Below, one piece after another: positions 12,578 through 24,175 of a stretch of 64,000 bases of DNA (position 1 is the stretch's first letter; every line of letters starts with the position of its first letter). Source of the stretch: Sphagnum compactum (taxonomy: Eukaryota > Bryophyta > Sphagnopsida > Sphagnales); assembly GCA_965153455.1 (NCBI GenBank), contig OZ234504.1, forward strand, positions 2,356,001 to 2,420,000, written 5' to 3'. A program made the position numbers and the translations under genes. The notes under the pieces are model-generated. The model was not told the DNA's origin, ran no database searches, and saw only the letters and a list, made by a program, of their open reading frames with translations.

Positions 12578-13130
12578 CAGGCCAAAAATGGTGATGAACC
12601 CTTTTGGGAAGAGAGATTTCATGCAGCCAGTGGGAAGGCCCAAAGCATGCACTCGTGGTGCCCTGGTTTTTTTCCTTTTAAGTTTGGTGGAAAGGGGGGG
12701 AGGATACTTTGGGGGGGGGGAGGGGGGAGGATATATTTTTTCAATTTTCCCTGGTTGCCAATGTGTTCCCATTATGTTCCCTTTTAGTTCCCAATGTGTT
12801 CCCATAAGGTTCTGATAAGTTCCCCAAGTTCCCAATGTGTTCTTCATAGCAACCCAATTTTTTAATTGTTTCTTGACACAAATGGAAAAATCCATTGCAG
12901 AAAAGACCAGTACGCAGCAAACCCAGGAGGACATCCAACCCCAGGACCCAAAACCATAGCACCTCACTTTTAACCCACATGCTTGCCAAATGCTGTCCTC
13001 CTTTCACCAAATATTGGTGGGCCAAAGGGGAGGACCTCTATACTTCAATTAGAACCTTCTATTTTGGGGAGCTTCCATAGTTTCAATTTTTTTTGAGTGG
13101 TAGGCAAATCAAATTGGCTCATTGCAAAAA
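12578..13130 (+). repeat. GTTCCCAATG-type repeat element, copy 2
   Basis: Carries the same series of landmarks as the copy starting at 12045, with extra sequence between the GTTCCCAA run and the GGTGGGCCAAAG landmark, and a G-rich stretch (GGGGGGGGGGAGG-like, about 12695-12730). The reading frames across it are by-products of the repeat. Confidence 0.65.
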
Positions 13131-13924
13131 ATAAAATTGAACTTCGGAGGCACCTCATCTAGTTAATAGGAGAGGTGAATTATCTGCACATGGAACTAGA
13201 ACCTCCGAGACAGTTTTAATTTGAATTTTTAGAATGGGAATGAGAGGTTCTTCATCGAAGTAAAGAACCGCACAACACTGGAAACAATGAAACAACTTAA
13301 AATCTATGGGAAACTAGTCACCAAGACCAGTTATGTTTCTGGAACTTGGGTGATAAGATATATGAGTTGATCAACTAGCAAGCACATCATCAATTAATTG
13401 CACATACAAGTCAAATTCTTTCAAATAAAATTGTAGGAGATAACTATAAGTTATCTTCTTCTTCTGTTAGCCGCCATCTCGGACTTACATTGTCGGAAAT
13501 AATTGGTAGGTTTCTCATTTCAACTGTTTGAAACTAGATTCTCACATATCCTTAAAAGTCTTGAACAAAGTGTCAGGATCAGAGGAATAGGAGAATATCC
13601 AAATCACACCTTTTTGTTTGTTGGAGAGTGGATGAGTTGAGCCTTGTTGAGGAGCTTTTTACTAATATATATGTTAGAGAGTGGGCAGGGTTTGGCCAAG
13701 CCCATCCATGTCATGCATAGAAGGCCATGTAGCCATGTCAGTACTTGATGAATTGAATCATTAACCAACCCAAGTTTGGTTTCCTGGAATTTTGGCCTTT
13801 GATATTGTTTCTTTTGGCTGTACTAAAAGATAAAGGTGTGCAATACCTAAACCCTAGTGCCCTACACCTTTCTAAATAACTTAGTTTTGGGAGGGGAAGG
13901 TGGGGGTCCTTTTGTGGTTTTTTT

Positions 13925-14160
13925 CCCATTCCTGCTGTGTTCCCATCAAGCTCCCAAAGGATCTTTCATAAGTTCTAAAAGGTTCTCAATGTTCCCATTA
14001 TGTTCCCAATAGTACTACACTTTTATCGCACGTGCTTTGGCCAAAGTTGAACTTTGATGTGTGTAAAAGAGGGCCAAAGGGGAAGATCTTTGCTTCTGTT
14101 GGGGAGTGCCTGTTGTTTCAAAATGAAAATGGTGATGGGCAAATCAAAGTGGCTCCTTCC
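13925..14160 (+). repeat. GTTCCCAATG-type repeat element, partial copy 3
   Basis: Contains the GTTCCCAT/GTTCCCAATA run, the CACTTTTAT-GCAC-TGCTTTGGCCAAAG landmark, GGGCCAAAGGGGAAGAT and the terminal GGGCAAATCAAAGTGGCTC. The 5' landmarks are missing. A further trace of the 5' landmark occurs near 14735-14790. Confidence 0.5.
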
Positions 14161-14989
14161 CAAAAAAACTTAAATAAGAAGTTCCAATATTTACACACAC
14201 CTTGTTAGATTCAAATGGGTCTGAGTTATCTATAGTGATAACCATCTGGTTATTACTTGGGTGCCCAATGAACATCACTTGCATAAGTACACGAAAATCC
14301 CTGACTAACATGGGAATACAAAATACACCCCCCTCCCCCCCCAAATAAAAACCAAATAACTTTGTGGAAATAGTTTTTACTCACACAAAATTACTAGCAA
14401 TGTTTGCAAGTGGTACAAAAATACCCTAATATCTAGGCTGGTTAGGCACTAATTATCATTTTATTTAAATTGCAAAAATTCTGAAAAATGTGTGCCCTAC
14501 CATGCCAAAAATGCGAATTTCATTAAATGCCCTAAACCCTAAACAATTAGCTTCATTATTTTTACTGCTGAACATAACTGACCAAAAAAAAGAATTAATT
14601 GTTAGGCACCTTGTTGCCCAACGAGCAAAGGTAGTAGGGTATAGATATAGAAGGGTACCAAATCTAAACACCGAACAGATCAAACAAAAATTAAATAAGT
14701 AGGGTGTTCCTTCGAAGGGCTATTACTTCAGGCCCGAAAATAGTGGCAGCCCAATATTAGGAATAGAATTTCTATGCAACCAACGAGAAGTCGCGTCATG
14801 GAGGGAAAGGGCCCAAATTTCAATATAAATTAACACTTAACACCACACACAACTGCACAAAACCCACCGCCACAAACGCAACAAAACTCACCGCCCCAAA
14901 CGCTCAAAACACACGCCTTCCAGAAAGTCTCTACGTGATAACTGCGGTGTGCTAGGGATGAAGTTTCCGAGTCCCCGCGGTTCCTGGGC

Positions 14990-15420
14990 ACTTTCTTGGG
15001 CTCTTTCGTTCGTTTCATCCATCTTTTCACCCTCTTTGCTTCATTTCATCCATCCTTTGTCCAAAGTTTCATCTCATCTTTTATGTCTTCCGTGTTGCAA
15101 TTTTATCCATCTTTTTATCCAAAAGTTTTATCCAATTCCTTCTCTCTTCCTTTCGTTTCATCCATCATTTCCATCCTATCTTTTCTCTCTTCCATGTCTT
15201 TCATCCATCTATTGTCAAAAATTTAATGTCTTCCATATCTTTCATCCACCAGTTATCCAAAGTGTCATCCACTGTTTATCTCTTTCCATGTCTTTCATTC
15301 ATCTGTTATCAATAGTTTCATCCATGTTTTATCTTTTCCTGGCATTTCATCCGTCAAAGTATTTATTCTCTCTCGTGCCTCTCATCCGTCTTCACTTCCT
15401 TCCTGTTGTAGTAATCTTCA
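14990..15420 (+). repeat. Imperfect tandem repeat of TTTCATCCATC-type units
   Basis: About a dozen diverged units built on TTTCATCCATC and TTTATCCAAAGTT words. They create the long frame 14949-15686, whose translation (FIHPSF, FIHLLS repeats) is repetitive and lacks domain character, so it is not called a gene. The same CATCCATC words close the window at 63925-64000. Confidence 0.7.
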
Positions 15421-15528
15421 AGCTTTCTTCTCATCAGTTTCCAGCTCCCGACTTTTTTTCCTTACTTCCAAAGACTTCGGGTTTGATGCGTGTTGTTGCT
15501 TCCTTGAATTGGTGCGGAGATTTGTCCC

Positions 15529-15550
15529 GTTGTTGTTGTTGTTGTTGTTG
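15529..15550 (+). repeat. (GTT)7 microsatellite in the bZIP leader region
   Basis: Seven GTT triplets lie about 660 bases before the bZIP start codon. The tract probably falls in the transcribed leader or proximal promoter. Confidence 0.85.
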
Positions 15551-15764
15551 CAATCCAAAGAACTTTCTCCCTCTGAAGCTCAAGGTGGGTGCTTTTGTTT
15601 TTTTTTTTTTTTTTGGGGCTCTCAAACTTCCCCACCGCTTTTCTTCCTTTCTTGGTGTCTGGAGTTTGCTTTTTTCCCTTTGGTAGTGGATTATGTTTTG
15701 AGAACTTGCACTTCGACTTTCTCCATCTCGTCAAGCTTATTTGCTCTTTTGTGTGTTTTGGGGA

Positions 15765-15789
15765 GCTGCTGCTGCTGCTGCTGCTGCTG
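15765..15789 (+). repeat. (GCT)8 microsatellite in the bZIP leader region
   Basis: Eight GCT triplets lie about 420 bases before the bZIP start codon. Together with the (GTT)7 tract and a T-run at 15599-15614, they make the leader region repeat-rich and probably length-polymorphic. Confidence 0.85.
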
Positions 15790-16212
15790 TGGGACTTGGA
15801 AAAGTTTCATGCTTTTGTTCAAGTTTTGTTGGGGTTTGGGTTTTTGAGGGTTTGCTTTAGAAAAAAACCCATTTTGAGGGGTCTCGTCTTACTCCTCAGA
15901 TCGATCTCCAACAGCTTTGCATGTTTGTTGCGGAAGTTCTTTTGATGATGATTCCTACCTGTTGGGTTTTGTAAAGTTGGCATCTGATGATTATTGCAGT
16001 ATTGAAATCATGTAGGAAAGCAGCAAAAAAATTTGTGTTTCAAAGCTAGCTCATGTTTCCTCATCTGTTGCTCAAACCTTTGATGATGCAGGAGTAGTAG
16101 ATTGGGAAGGCTCAAAGCAGAGGTGACAATTGCAGATATACCCAAATTAAACTGATTCGGGTGCAAAGAGAAGCAAAAGCAAAGGAAGAAAAACATAAGG
16201 GAAAAGAGAGAG

Positions 16213-18779
16213 ATGGAGAGAATTTCTTCTGTTGATGACATTTTAGGGACATTCTGGAAGCTTGATCCACAAGGTGAGGGATACAATAATGGAGCAGGTG
16301 GAGGTGTGGCTGTACCTGAGACTGATGCTCTGAAGATGGTGGGGCTTTCCTCTGGGGATGTTGACAAGGGCATGAACCGCAGCGCATCAGAGTGGGCCTT
16401 CCAAGAGTTTCTGAAAGCACATGAGGCAGCAGGCAGTAATGTGCCTCACTTAGGACATGGCAGCAAATCCATAATCTATGAGGATAATGAAGAGGAGAAG
16501 GAGGAGGTGGCGGCAGCGGTGGTGGCTGATGCTGCTGCTGAGAGTGATGAAGTCTCTGGCACAACTGCCTCTCATGTCATAGCTGGGGATCAAGACATGA
16601 AACCCACCAGCAGTGTAGCAGAAGAGGTTGAGGTCACAGGTGCATTGAATCCTTTGTTTTCTGGTCTTAGGGGGGAGGTGAATGGAGGCACCCAGATGAT
16701 CAACCCACAAGAGTACGAGCATTTCCTCAAGTATAAGCTGGACTTGGCTTGTGCTGCTGTAGCCCTCACTCGGGTCAGTGACCTAATCCCTCTCAAATTT
16801 TTCATCTGTTCAAACCTGCAAAAAGCTTTCAAGACTGATTGTTTAATGACAACAGCAGCAAATGGGGTTTTTTTTATTCATGAATTTTTTGTGGGTAATC
16901 GACCAAAGATTTAGGGACTTAACTGCGAGTTAAATGGGAACAAAGCTCAAGGTTTAGGGTGAAAGATGTGTTGAATTTTTCTAAATCTGTTTGACAACAG
17001 CAGCAAATGGGGATTTGCGTTCACGAAATTATTCAGGTAATCGACCAAAGATTTAGAAACTGAAATATGAGAGAAATAGGGAACAAAGTTCAAGGTTTAG
17101 GGTTAGTGTTTAAGAGTTGGTTATTTATTGAGTGCATTTTTCCCCACAAATCTGACAGTAGCAAGTGGGGTTGGTGTGGAGTACAAACAGCAACTAACAG
17201 GAGGTGGTGGTGGCGGCAGCAGCAGTGGCAGTGGACTAAAGCTGAGGTCTACTGCACAACACTCAGCATCTGACGCATCTTGTAAGTCTCTGTTAATGAG
17301 TTTCTGTTTTGTAACAAATCCTGTGAAATCATCAAGTATGTCTTGTTTTGCAGAAAAGAACTTCTGGTTATTTCTGCATCTTGGGAGCTTTTTCCATTTC
17401 TATGGCCACACACATTACTAGCTGAAACTTGAGTCTTAGAACCAGGATACATTACTAAAATGCACAAGTTTGAAGTGAGTAATTCCCATGAGATTAAGAT
17501 CAGGTTTTTTTTTGCATTTGTGGGTTTAGTACATGTGGTGTGTGTATGTGAGGAGCATCATCAAACTTTGGGTGGAGTTTTTTAATTTAAAAAATAATAA
17601 ATATATTTTAAAAAAATTCATTGACAATTTTTTCTCACTGCAAGCAGCGTGGAGAAAGTCAGGGGACCCACTTGGGATTCCAGCACTGCCTCCAAAGCCA
17701 CAATATGGGGCAGCTTTTGCAGTGCCACAAAGCCAAACCCGACCCATTACAAGTGGGTCAGAGTTCTCGGACGATGATGATCATGAGATTGATCTTAGCC
17801 AAAACATGAACCCTAGTGATGAAAAACGGGTTAGGAGGTATGGCACACTTGCACTTTCATTCAAGGGGTTTGGATTTAATTCATTATTGTTTGCTTTGTA
17901 GATCATTTTGGTCTTCTTTCGTTGTTCTCTTTCTGTGGCGTTTCTCAAAAGAAACAAGAACATTGAAACAAAATAATATTTAAAAAAAATTATTATTGTA
18001 ATTTATGGATGAATTGTGCAGGATGCTGTCCAATAGGGAGTCTGCGCGGCGGTCACGCAGACGGAAACAAGCACATTTGAGTGAACTTGAGATGCAGGTT
18101 GCCCAGTTACGAGTTGAGAACACAGCACTGGTGAAGCAGTTGGCAGACATAAGTCATAAGTTTAACAAAGCTGCTGTTGATAACCGCGCCCTTAAATCCA
18201 ATGTTGAGGCATTGCATGCCAAGGTAAAGTGTGTGCATTCCCTCTTTCACATCATCTTCCAGCATGTTGAAACAATGTTGTAAAATAGTGCTAGTTTTAT
18301 GTCCAAGGATCCCTTAAGCACCCTTGTACAACCTAGTGTGTGCTCATAATTTTTTTTACCATTCTAGGTTTATTGTTTTTTTTTTTTTTTGTAATAGTTG
18401 GTTAGGTGTGTGCACTTTGTGTATTAACTGGAACTTGACATTGTAGGTGAAGATGGCTGAAGATCTGCTAGCAACAAGTGAGGCACGAATGAATGCACCA
18501 TATGGCATTATGAAGAGTGGTGGCATGGTTGGTGAATATGTGATGGGCTCTGGAGCTGATGCAGTAGCATATGTGGAGCAGCAACCACCGGACAATAGTA
18601 GTACTGGAGTGTACAAAATGGGCCGCACACCATCGATGCAGCGAGTAGCAAGCTTGGAACATTTGCAGAAACGGAGTAGGGCAGGCGGCTCTTGCAACAT
18701 GCCATCATCCTGGGCAAGTGGCTGGGATTTTGAAAGCCCCTCGTTGGTTGACCACCATTCCAGCAGCAACATATACTAG
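16213..18779 (+). CDS. Group C (Opaque-2-like) bZIP transcription factor, five exons
   Basis: Joining exons 16213-16777, 17159-17281, 17645-17837, 18022-18223 and 18447-18779 gives 471 residues with all phases matching. Exon 2 could instead start at 17162, giving one residue fewer. Group C bZIPs bind ACGT-core DNA as dimers in the nucleus and control seed, stress and energy responses. The N-terminus has the family's conserved block [13 protein letters not shown], and exon 1 ends in [21 protein letters not shown]-like sequence typical of Opaque-2/BZ-1 relatives. An acidic patch [11 protein letters not shown] lies in exon 3. The basic region is in exon 4 with the diagnostic N298-x7-R306, followed by a zipper with L316, L323, L330 and I337. 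VKMAEDL opens exon 5. The ATG at 16213 gives the family's usual beginning. The exon 1 donor (GTGACC) is the weakest splice call. Confidence 0.9.
16848..17175 (+). repeat. Tandem duplication in bZIP intron 1 reaching the exon 2 acceptor
   Basis: The word GACAACAGCAGCAAATGGGG at 16848 recurs at 16993, followed each time by GTAATCGACCAAAGATTTAG and AAGTTCAAGGTTTAGGG-type sequence; the period is about 145 bases. A diverged third copy of the word, GACAGTAGCAAGTGGGG at 17154, is the actual start of exon 2. Two upstream look-alikes of the acceptor are therefore present. Confidence 0.75.
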
Positions 18780-19560
18780 GGTCACTGGACCAAACTGAGA
18801 AATGTTTTCAGTTTCCAATTCAAGAGATTTTATCAGTTATTGCTCTGCATCAGCATTTTTTTCCTGGGGCTACTCCAGGCGGGATATCCAATTGGATGAA
18901 GATTTGTGCCCTAATCCTCACAGAGATGAAGGGGGCCAGCACAGCATTGATGATTCATGAAGACTCATGGTTGCTCGTGCACCAGGGTTTCAATTTGTAA
19001 AGATTATGAATGGCAAGGGGTTTGTTGGGGGGGAAGGGGGCTGTTAGTTGTACTCAAATTCTGTTTGTAGGATGAAATAGTTAGACCTGTGGAGACAGAG
19101 AGAGAGGTGTATGTTCTCTGTGCTTATAAGTACCAAACATGAAGTAGGCACCATTTTTTTTGGGTGAAACAAAAAGGTGTGGGTCTATTGGTTAATATGC
19201 AGATATGTCCATAATATTTATATTTATATTACTTATTAATAATTTTCTTCTCTAATAATAATAATAATAGTAATAATAATGAACTATTGAAAACCATATG
19301 CGAACATAAGAAAAGGAAAAGCAATAATTGATCTTCGCTAGTAGGAGGTTAAGATCTAAACACTAGATTGAATTTTTTGTGGACAAGGCACATCATATTG
19401 ACCCAATATATTAATCTGTCTAATGTTCTTGAAGTTTCTTCTGCATGAATAATAGCTCAAGTAGCCTGGTGAAAATCTCCAGGTCTTATGAATGTTATAG
19501 CCCTACAATTTCTTATGTATAGGAGAAGGGCCTGTACTCAGGTCCTTTTCCTAATAAAGC
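18780..19560 (+). other. bZIP 3' UTR and downstream flank
   Basis: The first 300-370 bases are less AT-rich and probably transcribed as 3' UTR. After that the DNA is AT-rich, with a (TAA)n tract at 19253-19280. No gene is seen. Confidence 0.45.
19253..19280 (+). repeat. (TAA)n microsatellite
   Basis: Nine TAA/TAG-type triplets in a row, with one G interruption. Confidence 0.85.
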
Positions 19561-19787
19561 AGAGCTGCGATTTATTCACTTTTTAGAAATAGTGACAGGC
19601 TGACTGGTACCGCTGGTCAGAAGATCCCAGTACAGTCCCAGTACAGCCTGGCTGGTACCTTCCACCACAGAAGAACCCACTGGCTGAAAACAGGTTTCTT
19701 CAGGCAGCGAAGGGAGCTGAAAATACAAAGGAAAAATCTAGGCAGTGATTTATGTGTAGTGTAATGCGTGAGGAGCAGGATGGGCCC

Positions 19788-20191
19788 AAAATAAGCACCC
19801 AACTGAGGTGGAGCCGAAGGGTTGCTTATTTTTTCCAGAATGCCTCCCTCTGAGGGTGTTGCCCTGTGGAGAGCATCAGCAGAATCTTTTCTCAAATTTT
19901 CCGATGACACCTGGTGGATACTGCCACCTGTTATGGGAAAATTTGAAAAAAAAGATGCAGGGTGTCTGGAAAAGCCAGATGCCTGTAGGAGCACTTGATT
20001 TTGGAAATGTCACACCTTTTTTTGGCTGAGGAAAAAGCCTACTTGGTAATGTGCCCTGCAGAAAATTAGAAATTTTCTGCGTGTGCTTTATGGCAATAAA
20101 AGAGTTGTAGGATTTGGGGTATGGTGAGTAAAAGCCAGCGTGGCCTGGTGGAGAACTGAATTGAACCCCCAATGTTCCACCACAGCTTTTA
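19788..20191. repeat. Cluster of four inverted repeats (hairpins)
   Basis: Four separate stems lie within 400 bases. AAAATAAGC (19788-19796) pairs with 19824-19832. TCAAATTTTCC (19892-19902) pairs with 19936-19946. GCAGAAAATT-AGA-AATTTTCTGC occupies 20058-20080. TAAAAGC (20129-20135) plus TGGTGGA (20146-20152) pair with TCCACCA (20176-20182) plus GCTTTTA (20185-20191). The surrounding segment, about 19560-20290, has no gene and may be a foldback-type non-autonomous element, but no terminal repeat or target duplication was established. Confidence 0.6.
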
Positions 20192-20848
20192 GCATAAGAC
20201 TGATACTGCCAGTCCAATTACTTGGAACCAGTCTGGTGAAAATTGGTTGCAGGTCCAATTAGTTTGAACTGGACTGAGAATCAGCCACCATTGGTTTCAA
20301 TCAGTGAAAATGTAGATTGTACCAAATACATGTGTGATCAACCAACACTTGATTCCACTAGGTAGTGTTGTATCAATATACCTTTGTGTGTGACGCTGAT
20401 ATGTATATCATTATCAATATGGGTCTTCAGAATGCAACCCTTTTAGTAGGTGTATGAAGCAATACCCTCCAAATAAATACTTGTATTGTTCCAATAGTTA
20501 CTACTAGACCCCTACTATGACATTGTTCTTTAGATTGGGCAGCTTTGTATTGAGTTCCAAGCCCTGCAGAACATGCAGACATACATATAAAATCAGGAAT
20601 AAAAACCAGACCAGTGTCGATATACACTTGCTACTTTTTATTTCTAATGAGAAGCTGTTGATAACATGCAAACACTTAAAAGAAGTTATAATATAATTTG
20701 TGCAAATTATATTATTATTTTTATAACCTTCAATTCCAGTTTTTTGGATTGTTTGGGATTCAAAGAACTTGTTTGATTTTGGGTATTTCAAATTTCCATA
20801 GTGAAGGTTCCTTATGGGACCAATTATTTCTGAAACAAGAAAACATGC

Positions 20849-20873
20849 ATATATATATATATATATATATATA
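20849..20873 (+). repeat. (AT)12 microsatellite
   Basis: Uninterrupted AT dinucleotides. Confidence 0.9.
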
Positions 20874-20879
20874 CAATGG

Positions 20880-22200
20880 TTTTTTAGTCTAAAGAACCTT
20901 GCCATGTTACAATTTCATTTTTGGTTCTTTGAATTAGTACACAATGTATGTACTAATGTTAGTTGTTTGAATGCAAGAACTTTGACAACTTCATTAGGGT
21001 TGTTGGTACAATCTCATAAGGTAAGCTCATATATGTTTGCAAATGCTCAATTCCATCCTTTGTCAAGGACTTGCAAAGCAAAACCTCTTTTGAAATCCAA
21101 ATCTACCTAATTTACAAGATAATGTGAAATTTTGCAATTTTACAAATCCACCAAGCAAACAACAAAAAGTGGAAAGTAATGAAATGGCAAACCAATAGTT
21201 TTGGTGCCATGCAAAGCTCTACTTCATGTATCCCTTGGACTTGAAACTTTGCATTGACTTAATGATCAGAAGGTTGGGCACATCAATATGAGTGCTTGGG
21301 GACTTAATTTGCACCATTGCCAAAAACTAAAGCCAAGAAATCACAAATCATAGTGGATTTTCCAATGATAGTTTTAAATGCAACAACTCCATTCAAACAA
21401 ATGTACAACTAACCTTGAAATTCTGCATGAACTTAGTGACCTAAAGGTTGGGCTCATGAATCTCCAAGTGTTTGTGGACTTAATTGACACCATTGCCCGT
21501 AACCAAAGATGAATGCGGTATATTGTATATTGTACATTCCTGAAGTGTCCTAGTTGATGCTTCATCCTAGATTTTCTGGTTGGAAGAGCTAAATCCTTCT
21601 CTCCAAACAACAACTTAGGGGCTGTGCATTAAAATTTGGGGTAGTTAGTTTTAATAAATATATTCATAGGGTTTGAGATTAATTAATAAATAGTTATATG
21701 AGGGACTAGTAACTTATGTTTTCAAGAGTATTAGGTAGTGGCTCTCCATCCTAAGTAGGAAGTAATCTCAACACATATTTTGCACTAGTTTTTTGTTTTG
21801 GTGGGTGCCTCTTGAACTTACCTTTACAAATAAATAAATAATTACCTTGGGCTATATTGAGTCATTTATCTTTTGCCAAAAGTGGAGTCAACAAGTGCCC
21901 AAGAAGCCACCTATTCCTCCATCAAAATTACATAAATAGTCACTTGCGCATATCAAAAGGTAATCATGTTGCCACTCTAGCACATAATTCATGAAAAGAA
22001 AACCCTAGTCTAGAGGTCTAGGTTAGGGTTAGTCACATATCTTTGAAATGTGATCACATATTTGTTGTTCTAGATATTAGAGCTTTCTAATGAACCTTGC
22101 GGGTTTGTTTTTGACCTATGAAAACCCAGATCAAGATTTTTCAATTCTGGAAATTTTCAAAAAGTCTGGAACTGGAGTTCTTTGATTCCAACTTTTTCAA
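20880..22200. other. Intergenic DNA
   Basis: No supported gene. The stretch 21220-21500 contains two diverged copies of a segment (CTTGAAACTTTGCATTGACTTAATGA / CTTGAAATTCTGCATGAACTTAGTGA, followed by AAGGTTGGGC) about 180-190 bases apart. Confidence 0.4.
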
Positions 22201-22223
22201 GGCACAAATGATGGCTTTTTGTT

Positions 22224-22860
22224 ATGTGCACTCATGATGTTTGGGTTGTTGTTATAAAAAGAATGAAGGAACATTGTTCAATTGCAGTTGTTAACCTCAT
22301 TGAAGGGTTGGCTCGGAGATTTCTCAACCATGAGTTCATGAATGCTACTGGGATTGTATATCCTCTGTACTGGTTCAACTCTGAAGTAAAGAATATGTTC
22401 CCTACCATCTAGCCTTGTTGAAGGCACAATACTATTTTGAGAAGGAAACTGGTGTTGAAGGTTTAAACATACTAGCCCCATTCAATGAACAGAAACTTGA
22501 CATGGGAGTTTCCTTTTTCAAGGTCACTATGCAGTCAAAGTGCAAACATGTTCTTGAATCTCTTGTGAGCTATAATCCCGTGACCAAGTTGTGGTCCAAT
22601 TTAGCTTCTAGCACTATGCTACAACATTGACTATCGAAATACTTCAAATTGGCAGAGATTTCTATAGTGATGGTATTGGGAGGCATGGAAGACAAATGAT
22701 GCTTTTCAACTTTGTCCTTCATGAAATCTAAACTTAGAAATTAGCTCACAACTCTCTTGATTTGGTTGTCAAAATGTTTGCCCAACATCATTACTCCATG
22801 CTCACATTTTCCCATTTGGAGATGCCATCAAGGAGTGGCAAGATATGAAACATAGGTATG
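22224..22860 (+). pseudogene. hAT-superfamily transposase relic (C-terminal part)
   Basis: hAT transposases cut and paste DNA and end in a dimerisation domain with an S-x-E-D-E-R-x-F-S-x-L-x-x-x-K-x-x-L-R-N-x-L signature. Here an open stretch 22224-22411 (VVIKRMKEHCSIAVVNLIEG, NATGIVYPLYW) is followed, across a stop or frameshift, by 22415-22630 (KAQYYFEKETGVEGLNI, LESLVSYNPVTKLWSNLAS). Then comes a short segment near 22640-22760 that reads EISIVMVLGGMEDK, a stop, and CFSTLSFMKSKLRN before another stop. The last piece is a recognisable, damaged hAT C-terminal dimerisation motif. There are several stops and at least one frameshift, and no N-terminal zinc finger nearby, so this is a truncated dead copy. 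Confidence 0.6.
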
Positions 22861-23639
22861 TAGTGGCTGCATAAATGCCATCTAGAGGTTTCAATGTTGC
22901 AATACATTAGGTGTTTTTGCACATTGTTTTGAGTTCAAATTACAACTTGCATGTAGGCATTAAGTAGCATTGAAGTCAAATTTTGTATTACAGCTACATT
23001 TTTCCTAACTAATGGGATGTGTTATTCGAATGGCCATGATGTAAACCTAAACCTACATGTTCTTTAAGTTCCTTCAAATGTTGGCTTGTTGTTAATTTGA
23101 GTTGTTTTGATATGCACATTGCTTTTTGTTTTGTTGATTATTTTCTTGAACTAATGTGGGAGTGCAAGGAAGGTTTTAATGTGTGTTACTTTTGCAAAAC
23201 TGACTTGGGTTGCAATGAACAGGATCCAAGAGGATTGAGGTTCAATCCCTCCCTAGGCCTTCAAAATTTGAAGTAAAAATTCTTGATAATTGCTTCTTGT
23301 TAATACAAAGTTTTGCACATGTACAAGTTGTTTGCAAATTGTTGTTGTTGGCACCTAAATGTTGAAATGATTTCCAAATTTTGCATACTAATGTTGAAAT
23401 GTTCGCCATTGCACATATGTAGATCCTAAAAGGCCCACAAGTTGTCTTACACTTAAAAAACACATTGTAGCCAATTTGCCATTCTTCAAAAAAAATTGTA
23501 TCGCAATTGTTGGTTATGTAGAATTTTCCTTGGATGCCACATTTTGACATTTATTTGTATTAGGGTGCTAAATGTTTATACAAGAAATCCAAACTAGTTG
23601 CCAAGTCTACCTCCAAGGGCCAATGTGTGTAGCTAACTT

Positions 23640-24175
23640 GAATACCTCAAATGAAAAAAAACACTGGTTTGAGCATAGCATAGCCTCATCTTTAAAAGTT
23701 AGGCATGGAAAATCTAGTATTTTGTTTTGCAATTTTGTGATGTAGGTGATGATCATCTACAAGAAAATTCAACCAAATTTTGTTATAAACCATAAATATA
23801 AGTTTAATATATATTCATATATTCTATATGCATGAATACCTACTGCAAACCTATCATACACATTCAACAATTCAGTATTTTCTTTCTCAAAACCTTGCAG
23901 GTATGGGCCATTCAAAATGAAAATAAAGTACATGTTCACATCAGTCAAGTAATTACAAAAAGTTACAAAAACTGAAGAAAAACAGCTTTGTTAAACTTTG
24001 AAAAACCACTCTAATGAAAATGGATGTCATCCATTGACAAGTTATATAATTTAGAATGGAAGCCTGGCACTAATAATTGGATAAAACTATTAATGAATTT
24101 TGTGAATGGGAAGGGTAGGACAGTAGGATTATTCATGTATATGAGGCATGCAAATTGTGAGCAATAGCTTTAATT
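23640..24175 (+). repeat. Dispersed repeat block A, left copy (inverted match at 50845-51350)
   Basis: Read in reverse complement, 50845-51350 follows this segment almost word for word. Shared landmarks are TTAGGCATGGAAAATC, TGCAATTTTGTGATGT, CACAAGAAAAT, ATAAACCA, CCTATCATACACAT, GAAAATGAAAATAAAGTACATGTT, GAAAAACCACT-TAATG, CATTGACAA-TTATAT, AATTGGATAAAA and GAGCAATA. By eye the two copies are about 80% alike. No protein is encoded. The pair forms the outer block of a larger mirror-image arrangement. Confidence 0.75.

Noticed and set aside
12455-12967. 170-codon minus-strand frame
   Set aside because: It crosses the GTTCCCAATG repeat copy 2 and a G-rich tract; low-complexity and no domain.
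14949-15686. 245-codon plus-strand frame before the bZIP gene
   Set aside because: Its translation is a run of FIHPSF/FIHLLS-type repeats produced by the CATCCATC array, followed by low-complexity Phe. There is no domain and no splice logic connecting it to the bZIP.
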